DNA of 64,000 nucleotides, taken from NCBI RefSeq assembly GCF_033978795.1, contig NC_084616.1, positions 79,543,888 to 79,607,887 on the forward strand, given 5' to 3'. The notes under the pieces are model-generated. The model worked only from the letters and a program-made list of their open reading frames with translations, was not told the DNA's origin and did no database searches. The position numbers were made by a program, and so were the translations under genes. Shown here piece by piece: positions 40,166 through 53,129 of the stretch (position 1 is its first letter; each line of letters opens with the position of its first letter). Source of the DNA: Nerophis ophidion (lineage: Eukaryota; Chordata; Actinopteri; Syngnathiformes; Syngnathidae).

Positions 40166-42915
40166 TTTGTACCTTTGATGTAAGCTACATGGGCCTAAAA
40201 TTAGCTAAGCTACAGGAAAAGCTACTTGTTAAAAAAGTAGCTAAGCTACTGGAAAATGTAGTTAAACTACGTAGCTCAGCTCCATGTAGCTTGTTGCTGC
40301 CCATCATTGCTGATTAGCAATAATGGACACATGTTGGTGTGAAAATAGAAAAAACACAATTATTTGAGAAATCAGACTAATTTAGTGCATGGAAACTAAG
40401 AGAATAACAAAATAATTGACACTATAGGTGGCTAAAATATGACTAAAATTGAAAGATATTTTAGGGAAATTACTATGACTATAACAATTATAGTCACAAG
40501 TAGTCCTCGGTTTCGTGTGGCAGTCCTCAACTGCCCCCTCGCCACTTAGGTTTGTCCACAGCCTGAAAGGTCAGCCTTTTACAAGTCCACAATAATGGCT
40601 TCGTATTGAATGAAAGGGGTTTTGTTGCCCTCAGCCTGACTTGTACCAGTGTTCTCATGTAGAAGGAATGAAGTATCCCACACAAGCCATTATACCATCT
40701 TAGCGATGCTTACATACATATTATTAAAACCCGTTTTACAACTTCCAGCTCAACTATTAAGCGGGAAGTGCAACAAAGACCTGATGGGGGGAGTTTTTTC
40801 GGTCTTTTCTCCACTTCACAATAGAGAGAGGAAACTTGGGGCGGGCGAAAAGCGCCAGCTCTCTACAACACACTCCTGACACAGAAGCCTGTTTCTGCAC
40901 AGCGGATGACCATTTGGTAGCGCTCCCAGCTTTAAACCCCCCCTCTCGCTTTGCCTGCCTGGACTCTTGCAACCCCTCCTTTGCTGCTGTGTTGCCTAGC
41001 GACGGTGGGCTGGAGCAATAAGAGCAGGGGGCAGAGCGATTCAGGGAGCAGATTGGCGGATGATTTATTAGCTGGGCTGGAGAGCAGCGAGCCCAGGCAG
41101 CTGAAATGGAGCCTTAAACTGGAGCCTGCATGTAGAGAGAGAGGCAGCAAGAGAAACAAAACTGAAGTGAAGAGCAGAATGGGGGAGGCGCATGACAGAC
41201 CGTGTAAATTATGTAGTTAAGATGACATAATTAGGGCAGACAGGAACCTGACGGCTGGAAAAATTTAAATTTACCTCAACTTTAAAGAGTATTCAGATAT
41301 TCATGTAACCCTTCTTACTCACTTTTTCATTGCATGTTACACAGCTTTGCAATTCTGATGGTGTGTATTGCCAAACCTGGTTGTACGCAGATAACATGTT
41401 GGCAATATGCTTGTTCAAGGTTGTGTGGTTGGAGACATGCTTGTGCGAAGCGCTTCAGTTGGAGACGGCACCATCTGCTGGCTAATCAAACACTACACTT
41501 TCTCTCTGATTATTGGAAATTAACTGCTGAGCCAAGTGACTGCTGCAACATGCTCTTTTTTCTTTAGTTCTTAGCTGGGGAAATTCAATCTTAGCTTTTA
41601 TATTTTATGTAACTTGTTTTATCATATTTTTGTTTAAACACACGTATCTTTTCATTACCCTTTTCTCTTTTCTGCTGGCTCTCGTCCACTTGTAAATCTG
41701 GGCTTTGTTCCCCACGCGTAAACAACCTTTTGGTTACATAACATGGAAACCCAACCCCTGACTCTTAGTAAAGACTCTGTGTCGGGTTTTCCTCATCGCT
41801 CGCCTCCTTCCTCCCGTGTCCGAGACCTTTCTCCACACATCACATAGCAGCCCGTCTCCTCTCTCCGGCTGCTCTCCTGCTTGTACATTACCATAAACGT
41901 GTGTGTCAAAGTGTGCGTACCCAGCACCGAGTCTCCAGCTCTTGTGCTGCATCTAATAACAGATCGTAGCCCTGGGTGTTCATGTGTGGTATTGAAGAAA
42001 TGGAGTGTGTGCATGCTGGAATTCCTGATGGGAATCCCAGGACTCCACTCCGGGATTTTCCTCCCGCTGCAAACCAGAGGCTCTCTTGCAGAAAGATCAC
42101 ATGTAAAGCCTTCCCCTTTGTAGTGGAAGAGCGGAGAGTGACAAGCTATTCCGTGCTTGTAAAAAAAACAAGAGGAAAAACAGCTATGTTACATTGGAGG
42201 CATTGTGGATATACCCCCCGATTACCTGTGTGGATGTAGACGCTTGTTCGGCTCACTGCCAGGACTTTTGCCTGCTTTTGTCCGGAGTTACTTGATGGAA
42301 ACGGACCGGGGCTTGCTTCTGGAACAAGAAAGTAAATCTGTTGGTTGTTCGCTTTAGAGGCTATGCATGTTTTCAGCCTCCGCTTTTTATGGCTTGCAAT
42401 GCATAGCTCTTGAAGGAAAAGAGGTGTATTTAGATGGCTGGAGTAGAAAGTATATGTGTTGTGTTCCTTATTAAGATGACACTTTTACACTCGCAAACAG
42501 CCGCAGTTTCTCACATCATGTTCACTTAGTTTCACTTTTGTCAATATGTATTTCTCCATTCCACACAAAATGTACAACTGTAGACTGACAGATATATTTG
42601 GGGAGGAAGTTCAGGTATTGGTTTTGAACTTCACTTTAGTGATCAACATGTGTCTTGTTTAACATCTGCCCCCACATAAGAAAATGTAACCTCTGCGTCT
42701 CTCTTGCCCTACTTGTCATTTCCTCTCTTTTGTACCCTGACATGACTGTTTGCTCCGCTCTTTAAATGGCTACGCAGCCTTGTAAATAAATAGACTTCAC
42801 AACTCTGCCACCACAGTCGACTGAAAGGAAAACTGTTTTTCACAGTGGCGCTGGATCTGAAATAACTGTTTTTTTCTCCCCCCTTCCCCTTCTCTTTTTC
42901 CTATAAAATCTGCAG
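40166..42915. other. low-repeat intronic block upstream of SANT exon
   Basis: About 2.7 kb with few recognisable repeats and above-average GC between 40840 and 42350. It includes purine-rich segments (41015-41180) and a T/C-rich approach to the exon. The composition and lack of insertions suggest constraint or a regulatory role, but that is inference. Several short ORFs here have no domain features. Confidence 0.45.
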
Positions 42916-42996
42916 AAGCGCTTCATTAAAGGCTTGAGACAGTTCGGAAAAAACTTCTTCAGGATCCGGAAGGAGCTCCTGCCCAACAAAGAGACG
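42916..42996 (+). CDS. rere: rere internal exon, SANT domain
   Basis: 81-bp exon, phase 0 at both ends. The acceptor is cctataaaatctgcag, preceded by a long polypyrimidine stretch (42875-42905); the donor is gagacg|gtattt. It reads KRFIKGLRQFGKNFFRIRKE then LLPNKET. Fused to exon 31731-31829 this gives most of the SANT domain: GLRQFGKNF and the FRIRKELLPNKET helix are diagnostic of RERE. The next expected exon (continuing the SANT helix with an aromatic YYYW motif) was not found in the remaining 21 kb, so this is the last rere exon I can support here. The donor has T at +4 and is weaker than the other rere donors. Confidence 0.95.
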
Positions 42997-44045
42997 GTAT
43001 TTATTTTCCCCTCTTATGAAAAATACCTGTTTCATTTTGTTAACCAAAATAATAAGTAAAACCTCAGCCTGAGTGTTTTAAAACCTCATCAGTGTTTAAG
43101 TACTTCTTAAATCCATTATTATCTTGTATTGAAGTTACTAAAAATACATATTTACTACATATGTTTAATTAACAGAAAGACACAAAAAATACCCAAATGC
43201 ATGCGCAAATAGTAAGCAAGTCAGTTGTGACATGTTTATGGAAGTTGTCAGCCAAAGAGCAGCGATGCGGCCATAACATGTTATGTTATATGGAAATTAA
43301 CTGTTTAAAAAACTTGCATGTACTTTTTGTGTAATATAATTCATTTTGGGTTATAATAACTTTTTCCGCAAGTGATAATAAATACATGTCATAGTTGCCA
43401 GACTGCACACAGTGTGTTGATATTCACTGTGTGAGAGCACTGTTCCAGTACAACTGGGTCAAATCCAGACCTAGCAATGATTAACACTCAGTCCTGACCA
43501 CGCTGAGAAACAAAACATACCAATGCCCAGACTTTATGTTCCTCTTTAAGATGACTTGTTCTTGATTTATATCTCCACTAAGTGGAGTGTGTGTGCATGT
43601 TACTCCTGACTGTTGCACATGTTGACTTATTAGTATTATGTAGGCATTTTGACTCTTTAAAAATGATGCTGACAATGTGGCAATACAGCGCTGGCAGTCT
43701 TCAAAGCATGTCTTTAAAACACAATTTGAACCTCACGAATATAGTGCAATTGTACTTGGGAGAAAATTTGCCGGTGTAATAATGAACTGTTGTAAAAGTC
43801 CTAACAGTTAGTATCAACAAATCAAATTGTATTTATCGTAAAAATTAATGATCGATTTTGAATTGATGGAAAAATGTCCAAATATTGATTATTAATGCAT
43901 TTTAAATAAAGTAATACAGGAGATTCTAAAATGCAGATTTAATGCAACCACAGACACATAAAGGTTGGAGGAAAGGACAAGCTATGCTAGCCGTGGCGCT
44001 AAGCTAGCTTGAATGAGAAGTAATGAAGCAAGAAAAGAAATGTTT
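42997..44045. other. start of the last, very long rere intron
   Basis: No recognised element up to the Tc1-like fragment at 44050. A patch near 43950-44000 (gctatgctagccgtggcgct) is GC-richer. Confidence 0.4.
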
Positions 44046-44049
44046 TGTA

Positions 44050-44519
44050 CATTCAAACAGAAGTCTGACTGTAAACTGAAAACAATGATTTGCAAATCAT
44101 TTTCATTCCATATTCAGTTGAATATGCTACAAAGACAACATATTTCATGTTAAAACTGACACACATTTTTTTTTTGCAAATAATCATTAACTTTAGAATT
44201 TGATGCCAGCAACACGTGACAAAGAAGTTGGGAAAGGTGGCAATAAATACTGATAAAGTTGAGGAATGCTCATCAAACACTTATTCGGAACATCCCACAG
44301 GTGTGCAGGCTAATTAGGAACAGTTGGGTGCCATGATTGGGTATAAAAACAGCTTCCCAAAAAATGCTCAGTCTTTCACAAGAAAAGATGGGGCGAGGTA
44401 CACTCCTTGGTCCACAACTGCGTGAGCAAATAGTCAAACAATTTAAGAACAACGTTTCTCAAAGTGCAATTGCCAGAAATTTTGGGTTTTCAACATCTAC
44501 GCTCCATAATATCATCTGA
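44050..44519 (+). mobile_element. truncated Tc1-like element (5' part)
   Basis: Same family as 37330-38913: aatgatttgcaaatcatttt, the non-coding leader, and the transposase start MGRGTLLGPQLREQIVKQF followed by SQSAIARNFGFSTSTLHNII, an intact first helix-turn-helix (about 50 residues). It stops abruptly at 44519, so everything after the first HTH is missing. Its HTH is better preserved than that in the 37330 copy. Confidence 0.85.
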
Positions 44520-44869
44520 AATTACACTTATTATCTGTGTTCCTACAAACCAATTAAACTTTAAGTCACAACCTATATATGATTGCACAAAAACAAAATG
44601 AAGCATAATTAAACACACTTCTATGTATCAACAACCAGATTTATCATTTCCATTGTTGACTTTCTTTAAATTTTCACAGAAGAAAATCTTTTTCACAGAT
44701 CTATATCAATTGTGCAGTGTCTCATCCTGCATTTTAGTTGAGGTTAGCAATTGTTTATTTTACCCCTGTTTATTTTACATTAGGTTGAGGGGGAGGAGTC
44801 GCAGCCCCGCTTTACCGTGTACCTCTTGCTTGGTATACTTGCTCCCCCAAAATAAACTATATGCTTGCC

Positions 44870-45035
44870 TAACAGAATTGCTATTGGGACATACAATGGA
44901 GACTTTTAGAACCACAGTTTCTTTGATTTAAAAATGCAGCACAATTTTACACTTAGCAAACTCCTCTCGCGGGCCAGATTGAACCTGTTTGCGTGCCTGA
45001 GCCGGCCCGCAGGCCGCATTTTTTACATGACTGGC
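44870..45035. repeat. right-end fragment of the hAT MITE family at 57372
   Basis: Shares aattgctattgggacatac, cacaattttacacttagcaa and ctcgcgggccagattgaacc with 57825-57930. The terminus 'gtttgacacccctg' is missing. Confidence 0.55.
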
Positions 45036-45471
45036 GTAGCGAGTAACCAGGTAAGAAGTAAGAAGCGGAAAAAATACTAAGTTGATGAATTAGTCAGAAG
45101 AGAGAATAATTACCACACAGTGTGACAACGCTGTCAGGCATAGATATGAATGAGTCGGCCGTTGATACTTCGAGCTGCAAGTTTACGGCGATTGGGAACA
45201 AAGTGTCTGGGCTTTCTGTGGTTATTGAAAAACACAGATATTATAACAAAGATGCCTGTTCACCAAATAGAGATGTTTCTTTACAGTTCTCGCGTATGTA
45301 GTCTTCCACATATACATACATCTATGCTCTGCGCACTTACAAAAACCGTAATACTAGACACAAAAACGTCATACGTTCAAATGTCCTACACCTGTCTAAA
45401 CATTAGGCAGCTTGCGTGCTAATTACTTGCTATCTTAAATGCTAACATGAATACATGACACATTGACGTAG

Positions 45472-45610
45472 TCAGGGTTCGTACGGGTGCTTAAAAATCT
45501 TGAAAATGTTTGGATTTTAATGTTGTGTTTTCAAGGTTTGAAAAATACTTAAATTTTGGGTCAAGTGCTTAGAAATGCTTGGAAATGTTCATCATATTTT
45601 TCGGCAGTCT
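45472..45610. repeat. fragment of DNA element with 'cagggttcgtacgg' end
   Basis: Starts cagggttcgtacgggtgctt and continues with lysine-rich-looking cttgaaaatg/cttgaat repeats, a common fish hAT-like terminus. The right end is not identified. Confidence 0.45.
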
Positions 45611-47870
45611 AACTCAATAGGCAAATTATAAAGTGGAAAAAAATAAAATAAGTTGACTTAAAAATGAGAGCTTTACGCTTATACGCCCCCAAGAGGACAG
45701 TGGTGCATCGGTTCATCATGCTGGGAGGCTGTCGTTTTAAAGAACATAGGATGGAAATTATTAGTCCATTGTTGGACTTGTTTGTACGTTTCAAGATCAT
45801 GTAATGTATAATTTGTAACCTTTTTCAAAACTTAGAGCTGAGTTAATATGAATAATTTTGTAGTTTTTACACAACATGGTGTATTATTTTCGTTGTCTAC
45901 TTAATTTGTCCGGCTACCTCAGTGAACGCAAAAAAAGTAAGCTTTTGTCTTTTTGTTAATTTGTTATTATAGCCACAGTTATAAGGCTAGATATGCTTAA
46001 TGAAAGGTGACTGAGGTGTTGTGAAAAACAAAATAGTTTCCTTTAATTTATTATCATTATATTAATATGGAACAGTTTTGTTAATAAATGAGTTAAATTG
46101 AAAATTTGAAAGTGCGCGTATTTATATCACGTTATGCAGTTTACAAGCACAAATACGGTGTGAATCAATCACCGCACAAATACGGTGTGAATCAATCAAA
46201 CCTAATTGAGTGCTGTAAGAAAGAAAAAGAACAAGAAATGTGAAAAACAACACAAGTGGAGACACGTTTGCAAAAACACATGTTTTATAAACACATTGCT
46301 GTCCAAGCAACTAAGTTATTAAATTGTGCACATTGAACCTAATTCATACAGACATGAAGCAAACTTGCATGACGTCACATAAACAGGAAATGAAGTGTGC
46401 AACCACCGTTATCATTAATAAACACTATAAAACCTGAAATCTATTTATTGTACAATAAAACTTGGGTAAAAGTTTGTATTGTGTGTAAAAGTACTTTTTG
46501 AGCACATTCAACAATATTGTGATAATGGTAACCGGGATCATTTTGATCACAATAACCCTGATCTCAAACTTTCATATTGTTCCTTCACTAATGTGTCATG
46601 TCTGTGTTTGAATATTTGGAAATATGTGAGTGGTCTGTTTGATTGGTTATAAAATGAGGCACTAATGGTTATAAAAAGGAGGTATTAAGCCAAGTCAACC
46701 CGGAGAGGAGTCTACTTTGGCCGCTGAGGTAAATAGACCTCCTCGTGGATGGAGGCCTGCCACTGCCACAGAGCCGAGAGAGATTAATTTTCTCCCTGCA
46801 AATGGAAAATAAACTGCCCTTTAAACATATTAAATGTGGGGGGAAATGACAGCGCAATTGTGGAGGGGAAAGCTAAGAAGGCTGGGCGTTAGCTGTGTAG
46901 ACACTAACAGCCTAGCATGTCGCACTGAGGGGGGGAAAAACTCTTGCTTATGATTCAACTTGCTTTTTTTTCGCTGTAAGACTGATCTGAGCTAGTGCCA
47001 GTTAATACCCGCAGGAAAGCTCTTTTTATTTCCTACCCTCTTTTTTCCAAATCCTACCTCGAGAACACAAACACAACAATCATTCCGGCTGTTCCCGCAC
47101 ACTTCTGTTCCGCCATGTACATTTCAAGACAAAGCATCAACGCAAACACATAAATGCAGTGTCTCCTTCACCATTATCCCAGTCATATTCATTATTATAT
47201 AACCACCCGGTGTTCCACGGGTCCATTTCCACACCGGCTCTGAAGCGTCAGCGTGGCTCAAACAGCCAGCGCCGAGTGTAAAGTACCCAGCTCTGTGTAA
47301 ACACTCCAAGCCTGACTAACACTCAGGAATGCTTTATATAAAGTCGCATAAAGGCCTGCAAGGGAAATGGGTGTGTCATCTGACTGGCCTTGCTGCCACG
47401 ATTTACTTGGTTTGGACGTCATGGAACACTCGCTTCATTTCAGTGTGCAAACAACTAAACATGCTGAAACCGCAGATTCAGAGATAGCTGTTAGTTTAAA
47501 AAAAGTTGCATTTAAGGTGCATTCGGATCAACTAAAGCTCAGTCTTCATTCATCTCAAAAATTAAAATAGTTTTTAGGGACTATAAAAAATTACTGTTAA
47601 ATTACAAGTGTGTATATTTAAAATTGCACGTATTTAATAGTTTTAAAGACCAATGGCATTTTTCAAAGAAGCCTCTATTTATTACCACTGATATAATATA
47701 TTTAATTATGAACTAAAATCTTTCATCAAAGTCTCCACTTGAATTTTTTTCACTACATTTTCAGGCACAAAATTAGCATCATTCTTGACAGTGATAGGAA
47801 AAAATATAATCTCTGTATTTTTTTGCAACACAACTTAATTTAAAAATAAATCCTTAATTTTAATAATTGA
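45611..47870. other. intron with few repeats
   Basis: AT-rich up to about 46600, then GC-richer and apparently unique from 46670 to 47470. A 27-bp tandem duplication (unit gcacaaatacggtgtgaatc + aatcacc) lies at 46147-46198. No gene features. Confidence 0.4.
46147..46198. repeat. two-copy 27-bp tandem duplication
   Basis: The unit containing acaaatacggtgtgaatcaa occurs twice in succession, with one change near the end of the second unit. Confidence 0.85.
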
Positions 47871-47879
47871 CGTAGTGTG

Positions 47880-48031
47880 TCAATGTTGTCTGTCTATCTG
47901 TGTTGGCCCTGCGATGTGGTGGAGACTTGTCCAGGGAGTACACCGCCTTCCACCCGAATGCAGCTGAGATAGGCTCCAGCCACTCCCCCGCGATCCCGAA
48001 AGGGACAAGCGGTAGAAAAATGAATGGATGG
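47880..48031 (+). repeat. GGATGG-tailed SINE, 3' half
   Basis: Contains aatgttgtctgtctatctgt, ggccctgcgatgtggtggag and gacaagcggtagaaaaatga followed by atggatgg. It ends immediately before the TTAA target site of the nest at 48034. Confidence 0.75.
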
Positions 48032-49284
48032 TCTTAAAGGGGACCTATTGTGATTACAGTCTACATTTAGATCACTTCCTATTGGTCTTTTGGATATGCT
48101 TTTGTGTAAAATTGGTGTCATTTGCTTCAAAGTCATATTTGTTTGCCATTTCTGGGCTGGTCTGCAAGTTGTTTAAATCTGGATTGCAAATGAAACCACA
48201 CCCTACCTTTTCTAAAAGTATCCTAATTTATCTTTTGAAAAGGTGCACTGTTAAAATATATTCCTTGAAGTTGTTACCGCTATTTTTTTTCTTGACACAA
48301 TCGAAATTAAACTTTGTAAACATTATATAGATTTACCTGGTCACAACAATAGGTACACCTGCAAGCGATTCAGTCATATAAAAACAGCTGCTTTCAGTTG
48401 CATTTATGTCACTCCAAGTCACACATTTGTGTTGCATGCCAAGATTAAATAACTAACAATTTGTTCTACCTTTTTTTGCATTTCCTCAGTCTGGAGCATT
48501 AGTTAAAGTGAGACCTATCATGCAATACCAACTTTTCTTACCTATTGGTACCTGTTTTTGTGTATTTAGGATCTGCGCAAGTCCCGAAAAGTTTAAATCA
48601 AACCATGGAAGCATGATATAGATGTTTATAAAACAATTGTGTAGGGCTGCGAATCTTTGGGTGTCCCACGATTCGATTCAATATCGATTCTTGGGGTCAC
48701 GATTCGATTCAAAATCGATTTTTTTTTTCAATTCAACACAATTCTCGATTCAAAAACGATTTTTTCCCGATTTAAAATGATTCTCTATTCATTCAATACA
48801 TAGGATTTCAGCAGGATCTAACCTAGTGTGCTGACATGCAAGCAGAGTAGTAGATTTTTGTAAAAAGCTTTTATAATTGTAAAGGACAATGTTTTATCAA
48901 CTGATTGCAATCATGTAAATTTGTTTTAACTATTAAACGAACCAAAAATATGACTTACTTTATCTTTGTGAAAATATTGGACACAGTGTGTTGTCAAGCT
49001 TATGAGTAGGGCTGCAACTAACAATTAATTTGATAATCGATTAATCTGTCGATTATTACTTCGATTAATCGACTAATAATCGGATCAAAGAGACAAACTA
49101 CATTTCTATCCTTTCCAATACTTTATTTAAAAAAAAAAAAACAGCATACTGGCACCATGTCCTTTCGACTTGCCAAATAAAACAATGCAAGTGGTAATTT
49201 TTTTTTTTTTTTTTTTAAATAAAGTGCACCATTGTCCTGCACAAGAGCAATAATTTTGCTTAGGGGAATTTCAAACCTGGCTAC

Positions 49285-49640
49285 TACCTATTCCAACCAC
49301 CCTGCAATGTTGGATGCTGAATGTCGTTCCTCTCGTGGCATGGTCGTAAGGCAGATTGACTTCATGTTCCATTTGTCTCCAATGTAGTGGCATGTATTGT
49401 CAAGGTAGGCTACACTTGTCCACACATCAGTAGTGAGAGCAATTTGCTCTGTGTGGCTTTTATGTCATTCTGCACTGCTTGGAATGTTTGCTTGTATTTC
49501 CTCTCCATCAGTTTGGTAAAATGGGTCCTTGAAGGAAGAGTGTAACCAGGGTTGAGGACGTGAATCCTTTGTCTAAAACCTTCATCCTCCACCATTGATA
49601 GTCGCCTCATGTCAGTTAGCAACATATTCAGGTAGCATCA
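49285..49640 (-). pseudogene. hAT transposase catalytic-domain remnant
   Basis: Minus-strand frame LTDMRRLSMVEDEGFRQRIH then PGYTLPSRTHFTKLMERKY is a hAT signature. After a one-base frameshift near 49455 it continues ALTTDVWTSVAYLDNTCHYI then GDKWNMKSICLTTMPREERH. TTDVW carries the first catalytic Asp of the RNase H-like fold. The central part and the C-terminal dimerisation region are absent, so the copy is non-autonomous. Confidence 0.75.
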
Positions 49641-49782
49641 GTCAATGCAGCCGTTTGCTGTGGTGTGCACACCTTCCTTTGTACCAAGTTGCTATGGCTG
49701 CCTTGTTTCTTTCTGAAATGAGAGAAACCATATTATGAACGTACATGGTAGCATCATTTACATGTAATTTAATACACACCCA

Positions 49783-52700
49783 TCCATCCATCATCCAAGG
49801 TCGGGTCGCGGGGGCAACAGCCTAAGCAGGGAAACCCAGACTTCCCTCTCCCCAGCCACTTCGTCTAGCTCTTCCCGGGGGATCCCGAGGCGTTCCCAGG
49901 CCAGCCGGGAGACATAGTCTTCCCAACGTGTCCTGGGTCTTCCCCGTGGCCTCCTACTGGTTGGACGTGCCCTAAACACCTCCCTAGGGAGGCGTTCGGG
50001 TGGCATCCTGACCAGATGCCCGAACCACCTCATCTGGCTCCTCTCGATGTGAAGGAGCAGCGGCTTTACTTTGAGTTCCTCCCGGATGGCAGAGCTTCTC
50101 ACCCTATCTCTAAGGGAGAGCCCCGCCACACGGCGGAGGAAACTCATTTCGGCCGCTTGTACCCGTGATCTTATCCTTTCGGTCATGACCCAAAGCTCAT
50201 GACCATAGGTGAGGATGGGAACGTAGATCGACCGGTAAATTGAGAGCTTTGCCTTCCGGCTCAGCTCCTTCTTCACCACAACGGACCGGTACAACGTCCG
50301 CATTACTGAAGACGCCGCACCGATCCGCCTGTCGATCTCACGATCCACTCTTCCCTCACTCGTGAACAAGACTCCTAGGTACTTGAACTCCTCCACTTGG
50401 GGCAGGGTCTCCTCCCCAACCCGGAGATGGCACTCCACCCTTTTCCGGGCGAGAACCATGGACTCGGACTTGGAGGTGCTGATTCTCATTCCGGTCGCTT
50501 CACACTCGGCTGCGAACCGATCCAGCGAGAGCTGAAGATCCCGGTCAGATGAAGCCATCAGGACCACATCATCTGCAAAAAGCAGAGACCTAATCCTGCG
50601 GTTACCAAACCGGAACCCCTCAACGCCTTGACTGCGCCTTGAAATTCTGTCCATAAAAGTTATGAACAGAATGGGTGACAAAGGACAGCCTTGGCGGAGT
50701 CCAACCCTCACTGGAAATGTGTTCGACTTACTGCCGGCAATGCGGACCAAGCTCTGGCACTGATCGTACAGGGAACGGACCGCCACAATCAGACAGTCCG
50801 ATACCCCATACTCTCTGAGCACTCACCACAGGACTTCCCGAGGGACACGGTCGAATGCCTTCTCCAAGTCCACAAAGCACATGTAGACTGTTTGGGCAAA
50901 CTCCCATGCACCCTCAAGAACCCTGCCGAGAGTATAGAGCTGGTCCACAGTTCCACGACTAGGACGAAAACCACACTGTTCCTCCTGAATCCGAGGTTTG
51001 ACTATCCGACGTAGCCTCCTCTCCAGTACACCTGAATAAACCTTACCGGGAAGGCTGAGGAGTGTGATCCCACGATAGTTGGAACACACCCTCCGGTCCC
51101 CCTTCTTAAAGAGAGGAACCACCACCCCGGTCTGCCAATCCAGAGGTACCGCCCCCGATGTCCACGCGATGCTGCAAAGTCTTGTCAACCAAGACAGCCC
51201 CACAGCATCCAGAGCCTTAAGGAACTCCGGGCGGATCTCGTCCACCCCTGGGGCCTTGCCGCCGAGGAGCTTTTTAACTACCTCAGCGACCTCAGCCCCA
51301 GAAATAGGAGAGTCCACCACAGATTCCCCAGGCACTGCTTCCTCATAGGAAGACGTGTTGGTGGGATTGAGGAGGTCTTCGAAGTATTCCTTCCACCTAT
51401 CCACAACATCCGCAGTCGAGGTCAGCAGAACACCATCCGCACCATACATGGTGTTGATAGTGCACTGTTTCCCCTTCCTGAGGCGGCGGACGGTGGTCCA
51501 GAATCGCTTCGAAGCCGTCCGGAAGTCGTTTTCCATGGCTTCCCCGAACTCTTCCCATGTCCGAGTTTTTGCCTCCGCGACCGCTGAAGCTGCACACCGC
51601 TTGGCCTGTCGGTACCTGTCCACTGCCTCCGGAGTCCTATGAGCCAAAAGGACCCGATAGGACTCCTTCTTCAGCTTGACGGCATCCCTCACCGCTGGTG
51701 TCCACCAAGGGGTTTTAGGATTGCCGCCCCGACAGGCACCAACTACCTTGCGGCCACAGCTCCGATCTGCCGTCTCGACAATAGAGGTGCGGAACATGGT
51801 CCACTCGGACTCAATGTCCAGCACCTCCCTCGTGACATGTTCAAAGTTCTTCCGGAGGTGGGAATTGAAACTTTGTCTGACAGGAGACTCTGCCAGACGT
51901 TCCCAGCAGACCCTCACAATGCGTTTGGGCCTCCCAGGTCTGTCCGGCATCCTCCCCCACCATCGCAGCCAACTCACCACCAGGTGGTGATCGGTGGAAA
52001 GCTCCGCCCCTCTCTTCACCCGAGTGTCCATAACATGAGGCCGCAAATCCGATGACACAACTACAAAGTCGATCATGGAACTGCGGCCTAGGGTGTCCTG
52101 GTGCCAAGTGCACATATGGACACCCTTATGTTTGAACATGGTGTTTGTTATCGACAAACTGTGACGAGCACAAAAGTCCAATAACAAAACACCACTCGGG
52201 TTCAGATCCGGGCGGCCATTCTTCCCAATCACGCCTCTCCAGGTTTCACTGTCGTTGCCAACGTGAGCGTTGAAGTCTCCCAGTAGGACAAGGGAATCAC
52301 CCGGGGGAGCACTTTCCAGTACTCCCTCGAGCGTTCCCAAAAAGGGTGGGTACTCTGAACTGCTGTTTGGTGCATAAGCACAAACAACAGTCAGGACCCG
52401 TCCCCCTACCCGAAGGCGGAGGGAGGCTACCCTTTCGTCCACCGGGTTGAACTCCAACGTACAGGCTTTGAGCCGGGGGGAAACAAGAATTGCCACCCCA
52501 GCCCGTCGCCTCTCACTGCCGGCAACGCCAGAGTGGAAGAGGGTCCAATCCCTCTCGAGAGAAGTGGTTCCAGAGCCCTTGCTGTGCGTCGAAGTGAGTC
52601 CGACTATATCCAGCCGGAATTTCTCGACTTCGCGCACTAGCTCAGGCTCTTTCCCCCCCAGTGACGTGACGTTCCACGTCCCAAGAGCTAGCTTCTGTAG

Positions 52701-53129
52701 CCGAGGATCGGACCGCCAAGTGCCCTGCCTTCGGCTGTCGCCCAGCTCACAATGCACCCGACCTCTATGGCCCCTGCTATGGGTGGTGAGCCCATTGGAG
52801 GGGTGACCCACGTTGCCTCTTCGGGCTGTGCCCGGCCGGGCCCCATGGGAACAGGCCCGGCCACCAGGCGCTCGCCATCGTGCCCCACCTCCGGGCCTGG
52901 CTCCAGAGGGTGGCCCCGGTGACCCGCGTCCGGGCGAGGGAAATCTGGGTCCATGATGTTTCTTCTTCATAAAGGTCTTCAAGCTGCTCTTTGTCTGATC
53001 CCTCACCTAGAACCTGTTTGCCTTGGGAGACCCTACAAGGGGGCTTTATGCCCCCGGACAACATAGCTCCTAGGATCATTGGGACACGCAAACTCCTCTA
53101 CCACGATAAGGTTGCAGCTCAGAGAGGAG
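49783..53129 (-). mobile_element. full-length RTE/I-like LINE with 14-bp TSD
   Basis: 3347-bp minus-strand retrotransposon flanked by ttaatacacaccca (49769-49782 and 53130-53143). The 3' end is (ATGG)n after gatgatggatggatggg-type sequence. The 5' leader begins ctcctctctgagctgcaacc and runs about 120 bases to the first Met. The ORF has an apurinic-like endonuclease and a reverse transcriptase, interrupted by a single TGA. It is the innermost and youngest layer of the nest. Fragments of the family are at 14149-14271 and 36228-36958. Exact clade (RTE-like or I-like) not fixed. Confidence 0.9.
49791..53006 (-). pseudogene. LINE endonuclease-reverse transcriptase ORF, one internal stop
   Basis: One continuous frame of about 1,070 codons broken only by TGA at 50823-50825. 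The endonuclease part includes LALGTWNVTSLGGKEPELV (N-terminal Asn), LVLLGDFNAHVGNDSETW and ELSTDHHLVVSW (catalytic Asp-His). The reverse transcriptase part includes LEKAFDRVPREVLW (motif A), GLRQGCPLSPILFITFMD (motif B) and LLFADDVVLMAS (the FADD active site). The C-terminus RRPRGRPRTRWEDYVSRLAW is typical of this fish family. The stop replaces the Gly codon expected between REVLW and VLREYG (GGA to TGA). The downstream frame is otherwise intact. A read-through product or a sister copy without the stop would be potentially active. Confidence 0.9.

Noticed and set aside
42293..42330. Possible second alternative first exon (METDRGLLLEQE) before the SANT exon
   Set aside because: An ATG frame runs to a donor-like gtaaat, but its phase does not fit exon 42916: joining would give a stop within a few codons. 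No CpG island accompanies it.
46500..46570. Palindromic block as a regulatory operator
   Set aside because: The inverted repeats (gggatcattttgatcac) are short and AT-rich, and similar ones occur by chance throughout the introns.
52447..52806. Plus-strand ORFs across 50.7-53.1 kb
   Set aside because: They are antisense shadows of the GC-rich LINE ORF on the minus strand.
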